Source of the DNA: Streptomyces sp. GESEQ-4
Lineage (GTDB): Bacteria; Actinomycetota; Actinomycetes; Streptomycetales; Streptomycetaceae
Length of the DNA: 64,000 nt
Assembly (NCBI RefSeq): GCF_017948455.1
Contig: NZ_JAFFSU010000002.1
Location: 62,001 to 126,000 of the forward strand
Reading direction: 5' to 3'
In this document: piece by piece, positions 48,127 to 55,202 of the stretch
Numbering within the stretch: the stretch's first letter is position 1
How the letters are laid out: every line of letters starts with the position of its first letter
The notes under the pieces: model-generated
Seen by the model: the letters and a program-made list of their open reading frames with translations, nothing else
The model's database searches: none
What the model was told of the DNA's origin: nothing
Made by a program: the position numbers and the translations under genes

Positions 48127-48843
48127 GTGCTGCGCATCACCGACGCCCGTACCGGCGACTTTGTCGCCGCCGCTCCCGTCCGGCGAGGGCTGACCCGTGT
48201 CGAGGCCCATCCGCCGGGCGTCGGCATGACGGGTCTGCGGGTGCTGCTCGCCGCGGATCTGCTCGTCCGTGCCCTGGAACTCGGCGGCACACCCGTCTGG
48301 GCGCTGCTGAGCTGCGAGCGGGAGCCCGCCGAACTGGTGGCGGGCGCTGCGGCACTCGGCATCCGGCCCTTCGAACACAGCCGGGACGCCGAGCCGGGCC
48401 TGGGCGAGGCACAGGTCATCCATGTGGTGACCGAGGGCGGCAGCGCGCCCGACGGCGTCCGGGTCGCCGTAGCCCCTGTCGAGTCGGAAGCTCCCGAAGG
48501 CGCCGACCCCGCCGCGCTGCGGCTGGCCCTGCTGTCCCGTCCGCGCGCCGCGTCGGTGCGGCTCGACGAGGCCGCCCTCGACGAGGCAGCCGAGACGCTC
48601 CGTCGTTGGCGGAGTGCCGTCGCCGCCTGGGCGCACCGGCCGTCGCGGCCGGTCCCCGACGAGGTGCGCGGACGGCTCCGTACCGCATGGGAGGACGATC
48701 TCGACGTTCCCGAGGTGCTGGCGACCCTGCGGTGGGCGGAGACCGAGCCCGGCCTCCCCGACGGCGCGCGCTTCGAGACGTACGCCTACGCCGACCGGCT
48801 CCTAGGTCTCGACCTCACCCGCGATCTGGGGGCCCCGGCATGA
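48127..48843 (+). CDS. Truncated cysteinyl-tRNA synthetase-like paralogue
   Basis: A 238-residue protein. The C-terminal third (RRWRSAVAAWAHRPSRPVPD, AWEDDLDVPEVLATLRWAET, FETYAYADRLLGLDLTRDL) resembles the DALR/anticodon-side helical domain of CysRS, including the D-D-L-x-x-P pattern. The N-terminus (MLRITDARTGDFVAAAPVRR, then LRVLLAADLLVRALELGGTP) echoes the start of CysRS/MshC. HIGH- and KMSKS-type ATP motifs and zinc Cys are absent, and the length is about half of CysRS. It cannot be an active synthetase. TACGCT lies nine bases before the GTG. ATGA overlap couples it to sixA. Confidence 0.65.
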   Translation: MLRITDARTGDFVAAAPVRRGLTRVEAHPPGVGMTGLRVLLAADLLVRALELGGTPVWALLSCEREPAELVAGAAALGIRPFEHSRDAEPGLGEAQVIHVVTEGGSAPDGVRVAVAPVESEAPEGADPAALRLALLSRPRAASVRLDEAALDEAAETLRRWRSAVAAWAHRPSRPVPDEVRGRLRTAWEDDLDVPEVLATLRWAETEPGLPDGARFETYAYADRLLGLDLTRDLGAPA

Positions 48844-49379
48844 ACGCCCGCTACGGGACCGGCCCCCTGCGCCGCCTGGTCATCCTGCGGCACGCCAAGT
48901 CCGCCTGGCCGGACGGCGTCCCCGACCACGACCGCCCGCTGGCTCCGCGAGGCCGCCGGGACGCGCCCGCCGCGGGCATCGCGCTCGCCGAGGCCGACTG
49001 TCTGCCGGACCTGGCGCTGTGCTCCACCGCCGTCCGCGCCCGGCAGACCTGGGAGCTGGCCTCCGACCAGTGGGGCACCCCGCCGCCGGTGAACCACGAC
49101 CCGCGGCTGTACGGGGCCGACGTCCCCGACCTGTTGTCGGTCGTGCACGACGTGTCCGCCGAGGTCGAGACCCTGCTGCTGGTCGGGCACAACCCCGGCC
49201 TGGAGGAACTGGTCCTCGCGCTCGCCGGCGACAGTCTCGACGACGCGCTGGAGAGAGTCCGCGTGAAGTTCCCGACGTCGGCGATCGCCATCCTGGCCTG
49301 GTACGGCACGTCGTGGCGGGGTCTCGCTCCGGGCGGGGCCCTGCTGACGTCGATGATGGTGCCGCGAGGGAAGAAGTAA
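48840..49379 (+). CDS. SixA-type histidine phosphatase
   Basis: A 179-residue phosphoglycerate-mutase-fold phosphatase: the catalytic RHG-like LRRLVILRHAKSAWPDGVPD, DHDRPLAPRGRRDAPAAG, LALCSTAVRARQTWELA, and LLLVGHNPGLEELVLALAGD with the second catalytic His. In E. coli SixA acts on phosphohistidine. In actinomycetes the target is unknown. Coupled by ATGA to the CysRS-like gene, so the two are made together. Confidence 0.9.
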   Translation: MNARYGTGPLRRLVILRHAKSAWPDGVPDHDRPLAPRGRRDAPAAGIALAEADCLPDLALCSTAVRARQTWELASDQWGTPPPVNHDPRLYGADVPDLLSVVHDVSAEVETLLLVGHNPGLEELVLALAGDSLDDALERVRVKFPTSAIAILAWYGTSWRGLAPGGALLTSMMVPRGKK

Positions 49380-49411
49380 CGGCAGGAAGTAGTAGCGGCA
49401 GGAAGTAGTAG
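49380..49411 (+). repeat. Short tandem repeat after sixA
   Basis: Two perfect copies of the 16-base unit CGGCAGGAAGTAGTAG begin directly after the sixA stop, with a partial third copy (CGTCGGAAG) after them. Function unknown. Confidence 0.8.
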
Positions 49412-49461
49412 CGTCGGAAGCAGCTGTCCACGCGCGCGTGCCCTGCGCATAGGCTGGCCCG

Positions 49462-50088
49462 ATGCAGGACGAGTACCGCACAGTGGCCCGCACGGGCGTG
49501 CACGAGACCGAGGTCAACCGCTCCCGCTTCCTGTGCACCCTCGCCCCGGCCGCCACGGAGCAGGAGGCGCAGGACTTCGTCGCGGCCGTCCGCAAGGAGC
49601 ACGCGGACGCCACCCACAACTGCTACGCGTACGTCATCGGCGCCGACGCCGCGATCCAGAAGGCGAGCGACGACGGCGAACCCGGTGGCACCGCGGGTGT
49701 CCCCATGCTCCAGATGCTGCTCCGTCGCGACATGCGGTACGTCGTCGCCGTCGTCACCCGCCACTACGGCGGCGTCAAGCTCGGCGCGGGCGGCCTCATC
49801 AGGGCGTACGGCGGTGCTGTGGGCGAGGCCCTGGACACCCTCGGCACGATCACCCGCAGGCGCTTCCGCCTCGCCACGGTGACCGTCGACCATCTACGTG
49901 CGGGCAAGGTCCAGAACGACCTGCGCGCCACCGGCCGCGAGGTGCGGGACGTGCGGTACGGAGAGGCCGTCACGATCGACATCGGGCTGCCGGACGCCGA
50001 CGTGGAGGCGTTCCGGGCGTGGCTGGCCGACGCCACCGCGGGGACGGCCGGGTTCGAACTGGGCGGAGAGGCGTACGGGGACGCCTGA
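49462..50088 (+). CDS. YigZ/IMPACT-family protein
   Basis: A 208-residue protein: VNRSRFLCTLAPAATEQEAQ, HNCYAYVIGADAAIQKASDD, GEPGGTAGVPMLQMLLRRDM, VVTRHYGGVKLGAGGLIRAY, the signature of the UPF0029/IMPACT family, with a C-terminal DUF1949-like ferredoxin fold. Possible role in translation or stress by analogy with IMPACT. TAGGCT six bases before the ATG indicates a leaderless transcript. Confidence 0.92.
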   Translation: MQDEYRTVARTGVHETEVNRSRFLCTLAPAATEQEAQDFVAAVRKEHADATHNCYAYVIGADAAIQKASDDGEPGGTAGVPMLQMLLRRDMRYVVAVVTRHYGGVKLGAGGLIRAYGGAVGEALDTLGTITRRRFRLATVTVDHLRAGKVQNDLRATGREVRDVRYGEAVTIDIGLPDADVEAFRAWLADATAGTAGFELGGEAYGDA

Positions 50089-50151
50089 CGCGAGCGTCGC
50101 CGACGCCGACGTCGGCTATCGGCCCGTGTGCCTTCTGCTGTGGGGGAGGTG

Positions 50152-51435
50152 TCACCGGCCGGCGGGCTGGAAGTAGTGCCACAGCGCCCAGCGGGAGACC
50201 GCGCGACCCAGGTGGTTGCCGTCGGTCGTCGCCTTGCGGAAGTGGATGCCCAGCCAGACCCGGGCGTTCTTCGTCTCCTGATTCAGCGCGTCCGCGGTGG
50301 CGTAGTGCCGGGTCGTGCCGGTGACGGCGGAGTCCACCGTCAGGTCGATGTGCCGGGCCCCGAACAGGTGGCTGAGGCCGGCCGTGGTGGCGCCGGTGAG
50401 GCAGGCGTGTCCGCTCGGGTAGTCCGGGTAGGGCGGGTTCGGGACCAGCGGACTCCACGCCGGGTCGGGTGTGGTGGCCGGGTTGGAGTCGGTGTCGGCG
50501 AGCTGGATCGCGGTGCTCGGACGCCAGTAGGCGTGGTCGTACTTGCCGCGCCAGCAGGCGATGGCCGCGTCCGCGGCGGTCGCGTTGAGGACGGCGAACA
50601 TCCGCGCGCTGTCGGCGATATTCAGATGGCGACGGGTGGCCTGGTCACGGAACGCGGTCTGGAACTGGCGGGGCAGGTTGTCGTTCCAGAACCGGGCGGT
50701 CTCGGTCTGTGCCGGCGTACGACTGCCGCTGGACGCCACGCCGACTGCCTTCACCTCGTTGAAGTCCCGGGTGTAGGCGGTGCTGTTCAGTGCGTCAGGG
50801 CCGGCCAGGGGTATCTGGGTCGGGGACTTGAGCAGCAGCGGCCGGACGAACCCCAGCCAGGGAAAGGCCATCGGCGCGAACGCGGGCGGCGTCGGCCGCC
50901 ACACCCCCGGCGCGGGAGTCACGTCCAGCGTCACGTCGGCGCCGCGGCCATCCTCTGTACGCAGCCGCACCATGGCGGCAGCGGCCGCCTTACCCGCCCG
51001 GATGCCGTGCGTCTTGCCGGCACCCTCGCGGACCTTCGCGAGCGACGCGGCGTAATCGGAGCCCAACGCCTGCGCGGACGCCGGGAAGTAGTGGCTGAGC
51101 ACCTGGTACGCCGCCGTCGCCGCGGCGGCCTGCGAGGAGGCGTGCGGGCGGGGGCGCGGTTGCTTGGCGTATGGCGCGTACCGGCCGTCGATGGCCGCTA
51201 CCGCGTCGTACACGGCGGTCGAGACGAAACCCAGGTACAACTGCGCCACCGGCGGGGGCTGTTGCCCCTCGGTGAAGATCGTTCGTACGGCAATGGCGTT
51301 CCAGTCCGTGATCACCGCCGGGTCCGGGGTGGTGCGCGGGGATGCCTGCGCGGTGCTCATCAGCCCCGTTGAGGCTGCCACCGCCATTGCCGTGGTGAAC
51401 CCGGCGGCCAACCGCAAGAACGTCCTGACAGGCAC
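50152..51435 (-). CDS. Secreted vanadium-dependent haloperoxidase-like (PAP2) protein 1
   Basis: A 427-residue exported protein with signal VPVRTFLRLAAGFTTAMAVA. The C-terminal PAP2/vanadium haloperoxidase core has the vanadate-binding segments KYDHAYWRPSTAIQLADTDS (Lys and Arg), PYPDYPSGHACLTGATTAGL, and ARVWLGIHFRKATTDG (Arg and His). It would oxidise halides with peroxide or hydrolyse phosphate esters. The motifs alone do not separate these. GGGGGA precedes the GTG. A paralogue lies directly upstream at 51686. Confidence 0.88.
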   Translation of the reverse strand: MPVRTFLRLAAGFTTAMAVAASTGLMSTAQASPRTTPDPAVITDWNAIAVRTIFTEGQQPPPVAQLYLGFVSTAVYDAVAAIDGRYAPYAKQPRPRPHASSQAAAATAAYQVLSHYFPASAQALGSDYAASLAKVREGAGKTHGIRAGKAAAAAMVRLRTEDGRGADVTLDVTPAPGVWRPTPPAFAPMAFPWLGFVRPLLLKSPTQIPLAGPDALNSTAYTRDFNEVKAVGVASSGSRTPAQTETARFWNDNLPRQFQTAFRDQATRRHLNIADSARMFAVLNATAADAAIACWRGKYDHAYWRPSTAIQLADTDSNPATTPDPAWSPLVPNPPYPDYPSGHACLTGATTAGLSHLFGARHIDLTVDSAVTGTTRHYATADALNQETKNARVWLGIHFRKATTDGNHLGRAVSRWALWHYFQPAGR

Positions 51436-51685
51436 GATTCCCCCAACCGGAGCCGGTCGGCGGGACCAGGAGGCGGAGTCCGCCCGCGCCGCCGTCGGCC
51501 CGGTCCCGCCAATCTCCTCGCACCGCCGACCCTCGTCAAGGTCCCTGACGCTCCGGTGGCGGAGCAAGGAGCGACCTGGCACGGGTTCGCGTGCCACGCT
51601 CCCTGCTGCGCCAACTGTCAGCAAACATCTTTGAGTTGCCTGTCAGAAGCCGCCCGCCTGCCCTTTGTCGAGAGGGACGGCCGCG

Positions 51686-52978
51686 TCAGCGCCGCTGGAA
51701 GGCGTGGTTCAGGACGTCGCGGGTGACCGCCAGCCCGACCCGGTGCCCGTGCTCGGAGGCGAAGCGGTAATGCACGCCTGCCCAGACGCGCGCCTGAAGG
51801 AGTTCGGCTGTCGCCGCCCGAAGGCTGTCGTAGTGCCGGGTCGTGCCGGAGGCGGGGCTGTACGCGGCGAACGTGAGGTCGTCACGGCCGAAGAACGAAC
51901 CCAGGGCCGTCATGACCGCCGTGGTGAAGCAGGCGTGGCCCGACGGGTACTCCGGCGACGGGGCGGTGACCCGCAGCGGCGTCCAGTCCGGGTCGGGATC
52001 GGTGGCCGGGTTGCCGTCGGTACCGGCGAGCGGAATGGCCGTCACGGGGCGCCAGAAGTTCCAGTGCGCCTTGGCCTTGTAGCAGGCGATCAGGGTGTCG
52101 GTGGAGGCCACGTACACCATGGCGAGCAGCCGGGCCGTCCGGAGGGGGCTGAGGTGGTGCGTGCCGGCGAGTTGGCGGGTGATCGACCATTCGACCATCT
52201 GTGGGTCGTCCCACCAGATCGCCGCCTCGGTCTGGTCCTCGGTGCGGACGGTGCTGGCGGCCGCGCCGAGGCTCTTGACCTCGTTCAGGGCGCGGGCCCA
52301 GGCGGCGCCGGTCAGGGCCGGCGGGGGCTTGACCCGGTAGGCGCCGGCGTCGGGGACGACGAACGGCTTCAGGTTCGGCACCCAGGCGCCGACGCCGACG
52401 TAGCCGGGCGGGGTGGGCCGGTATTCGCCCGGCTCGGTGCCGACCGTCCACGGCGCGGTGGGATCGAAGCCGTCGTCACGGCGGCTCTCGGTCATCGCCG
52501 CGGCGGCGGCCCTGCCGACGGCCACCCCGCCGTCCTCGGCGCGGCCGTCGGGGATCGCGGCCAGCGCCTCGTCGTACCGCGCGTTCAGCGACTCGGCCTG
52601 CCCGGGGAAGAGCCACAGCAACGTGTCGTGGGCAGCCGCGGCGACCGCCGCGGCGGTGGAGTCCCCGGGGCGGCTGCGGGGCGCGCTGACCAGGGGCTCG
52701 TACGGACGGCCGGCGACGGCGTTGACCGCGTCGTACACGGCGCCCTGCACGATGGCGAAGCTGCGGTTGCCGGCGGTGGGCGACTGCTTGGCGGTGTCGT
52801 AGATGGCGGTCTGGGCGTGGATGTTCCAGGCGATGACGGGATTGCCCGGGGCGGCCTCCACACCGCTGTGTGCCTCGGCGGTGGTGGCCGCCGCCAGTGG
52901 GACGGTCAGGGCGAGTGCGGTGAGGACCGCGATACGGCGTAACCCTCTGCATGATCCGGCGAGCGGACGGTGTGTCAC
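51686..52978 (-). CDS. Secreted vanadium-dependent haloperoxidase-like (PAP2) protein 2
   Basis: A 430-residue paralogue of the previous gene, with signal GLRRIAVLTALALTVPLAAA. Matching segments are KAKAHWNFWRPVTAIPLAGT, PSPEYPSGHACFTTAVMTAL and ARVWAGVHYRFASEHG. The two share layout but differ throughout, so the duplication is old or the genes were acquired separately. Same direction, 250 bases apart, so probably separate transcripts. No halometabolite biosynthesis gene is nearby. Confidence 0.88.
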   Translation of the reverse strand: MTHRPLAGSCRGLRRIAVLTALALTVPLAAATTAEAHSGVEAAPGNPVIAWNIHAQTAIYDTAKQSPTAGNRSFAIVQGAVYDAVNAVAGRPYEPLVSAPRSRPGDSTAAAVAAAAHDTLLWLFPGQAESLNARYDEALAAIPDGRAEDGGVAVGRAAAAAMTESRRDDGFDPTAPWTVGTEPGEYRPTPPGYVGVGAWVPNLKPFVVPDAGAYRVKPPPALTGAAWARALNEVKSLGAAASTVRTEDQTEAAIWWDDPQMVEWSITRQLAGTHHLSPLRTARLLAMVYVASTDTLIACYKAKAHWNFWRPVTAIPLAGTDGNPATDPDPDWTPLRVTAPSPEYPSGHACFTTAVMTALGSFFGRDDLTFAAYSPASGTTRHYDSLRAATAELLQARVWAGVHYRFASEHGHRVGLAVTRDVLNHAFQRR

Positions 52979-53097
52979 GAGACCCCCATGGGCTTGTCGG
53001 TGACAGATCGTCCGAGCCTATCGACGGGGAGTCAGTTTTATCGTTACATCGACAATCATCGACCATCCGACGGGGTTTCTCCCCATCACGCGTTGAG

Positions 53098-53766
53098 TCA
53101 CGGATGGAACCGCCAGCGGCCTTCAGAAATGACATCCACCTTGGCATCCCTGACGCGAACGGCCGTCTCGTCGTCGATGAAGTAGATCGGGAAGTCGGCG
53201 CGCGCGGTGATGCGGTCAGCCCAGGCGTCGTCCCGCTCGGGGAAATGCGGCGAGTACAGGTGGGGCTTGAGATACCAGTCGAAGAGGCCGAACGGCGGCT
53301 CCACGGCCGTCGCGCCGAGCACGTGGAGGTCCGCGGTGTCCCCGATGACGTCGGCGGAGTGTGCGGTGAGATTCCGGCTGAAGATCATTGATCCGGCGCT
53401 GACCCCCACATAGACCCGGCTCTCCAGCGCCTCCAGGAAGCCGTCGGCCAGGCCGTTGCCGGTGATGCTGCGCGCGAGGTGGTAGTGGCTGCCGCCCTCG
53501 ACATAGATGACGTCGGCGTGGAGCAGCCGGTCCAGCACCATCTGCCGGGGCAGGCCGTTCAGCTCCAGGACGTCGAACTCCCGCCAGCCGAGGCCGTGCA
53601 GCCGGTTCATGTCCTCGACGAACCACCCGTGGTCCCCGGGCTCGGCGACTGACGCTGTGGGTACGAACACGATGTTCGCCGATCCGAACGGCTTTCCCAG
53701 CATGTCCCGCAGCGCATCCCGCAATGTCTCGTTGCGCAGGCCACTCGCCGTCAATAGAAGGTTCAT
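53098..53766 (-). CDS. Peptidase S51-family (dipeptidase E-like) protein
   Basis: A 222-residue class I glutamine-amidotransferase-fold peptidase: MNLLLTASGLRNETLRDALR, VIYVEGGSHYHLARSI, VYVGVSAGSMIFSRNL (nucleophile Ser in GxSAGS), and PHLYSPHFPERDD (catalytic-His region). Dipeptidase E removes N-terminal Asp from dipeptides. Alternatives include cyanophycinase-like activity. It lies alone, 270 bases from sbcD. Confidence 0.88.
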   Translation of the reverse strand: MNLLLTASGLRNETLRDALRDMLGKPFGSANIVFVPTASVAEPGDHGWFVEDMNRLHGLGWREFDVLELNGLPRQMVLDRLLHADVIYVEGGSHYHLARSITGNGLADGFLEALESRVYVGVSAGSMIFSRNLTAHSADVIGDTADLHVLGATAVEPPFGLFDWYLKPHLYSPHFPERDDAWADRITARADFPIYFIDDETAVRVRDAKVDVISEGRWRFHP

Positions 53767-54038
53767 CGGACGAGCCCATCACGGCTGACGTGGACGCGCA
53801 ACGCACCCCGGATCCACTCCTTTCCTCGAAGGATCGCGGTGGCTTGGTCACGCGACTATCCAGATAACTGCGGACATTTACGGTCATCTGACGCCGGATG
53901 CGGGTGGCAGATTGAGGTCTGTGATGGATCAGGTGCCGGCAGGCGTTAGCGTGGTCGGTGCTGTCGGCGAGGGCCGTGCTGGTTCGGTGCTGGGTTCCGG
54001 GGCGGAGTAGGGGAAAACATGCAGGTCGGAGCGGCGTC

Positions 54039-55202
54039 TTGAGAATTCTGCACACTTCCGACTGGCACCTGGGCCGGGCATTCCACCGCGTGAACATGCT
54101 CGACGCCCAGGCCGAGTTCATCGCCCACCTCGTCACGACCGTGCGTGAGCGCGAGGTGGACGCGGTGGTCGTGTCGGGAGATGTGTACGACCGGGCGGTC
54201 CCGCCGCTCGCCGCGGTCGAGCTGTTCGACGACGCCCTGCACCGGCTCGCAGAGCTCGGTGTGCCGACGGTGATGATCTCCGGGAACCATGACTCGGCGC
54301 GCCGGCTCGGCGTCGGCGCCGGGCTGATGGAGCACGCGGGCATCTTCCTGTGCACCGATGCCTCGTCGGCGGGGACGCCGGTGATCTTGGAGGACGAGCA
54401 CGGTTACGTGGTGTTCTACGGCCTGCCCTACTTCGAACCTGCCCTGGTCAAGGGCGAGTTCGGGGTGGAGAAGCCGGGACACGAGGCCGTCCTCGCCGCC
54501 GCCATGGACCGCGTCCGCGCCGACCTCGACACACACCTCCCCGGCACCCGCTCCGTCGTTCTCGCGCACGCCTTCGTCACCGGCGGTGAGGCCAGCGACA
54601 GCGAACGGGACATCACGGTCGGCGGGGTGGCCTCGGTCCCCGCCGGGGTGTTCGACGGCGTCGACTATGTGGCGCTCGGGCATCTGCACGGCTGCCAGAC
54701 CATCACCGAGCGCGTGCGCTACTCCGGTTCCCCGCTGCCGTACTCCTTCTCGGAGGCCGCCCACCGCAAGAGCATGTGGCTCGTCGACCTGGCCGCCGAC
54801 GGGTCGGTGACCGCCGAGCGCGTCGACTGCCCGGTGCCCCGTGCGCTGGCCCGGATCCGCGGCACCCTGGAGGAACTGCTCGCCGACCCCGGCCTGGCCC
54901 GGCACGAGGAGGCGTGGGTGGAGGCCACGCTCACCGACCCGGTCCGCCCGGCCGACCCGATGGCCCGGCTCACCGAGCGCTTCCCGCACACGCTGAGCCT
55001 GGTCTTCGACCCCGAGCGGGCGCCGGAGGACCCGGACGTGTCGTATGCGAGGCGGCTCGCCGGACGCAGCGACCAGCAGATCGCCGAGGACTTCGTGGCC
55101 CATGTGCGCGGCGCCGGGCCCGATGAAGACGAGCGGACCGTGCTGCGGGACGCCTTCGACGCGGTGCGCTCGGACGGGGCTGTCCGGGAGGTGGCGCGAT
55201 GA
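54039..55202 (+). CDS. sbcD: Exonuclease subunit SbcD
   Basis: A 387-residue Mre11-like phosphoesterase: RILHTSDWHLGRAF, VVVSGDVYDRAVPP, VMISGNHDSARRLG, VALGHLHGCQTI supply the metal-binding His and Asp of the family. It cuts hairpins and protein-blocked ends with SbcC. TTG 54039 is taken as start, with GGAG eight bases ahead and the conserved region beginning at once. Its stop overlaps the sbcC start by ATGA. I looked for a PafBC-type promoter upstream and did not find one. Confidence 0.95.
   Translation: MRILHTSDWHLGRAFHRVNMLDAQAEFIAHLVTTVREREVDAVVVSGDVYDRAVPPLAAVELFDDALHRLAELGVPTVMISGNHDSARRLGVGAGLMEHAGIFLCTDASSAGTPVILEDEHGYVVFYGLPYFEPALVKGEFGVEKPGHEAVLAAAMDRVRADLDTHLPGTRSVVLAHAFVTGGEASDSERDITVGGVASVPAGVFDGVDYVALGHLHGCQTITERVRYSGSPLPYSFSEAAHRKSMWLVDLAADGSVTAERVDCPVPRALARIRGTLEELLADPGLARHEEAWVEATLTDPVRPADPMARLTERFPHTLSLVFDPERAPEDPDVSYARRLAGRSDQQIAEDFVAHVRGAGPDEDERTVLRDAFDAVRSDGAVREVAR

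Noticed and set aside
49380..49411. Tandem units considered as a CRISPR array
   Set aside because: Only two and a half units with no spacers and no cas genes.
53930..53952. Possible damage promoter before sbcD ending TAGCGT
   Set aside because: The -10 box is present, but the preceding bases do not match TGTCRGTG, so sbcDC is not included in the regulon.
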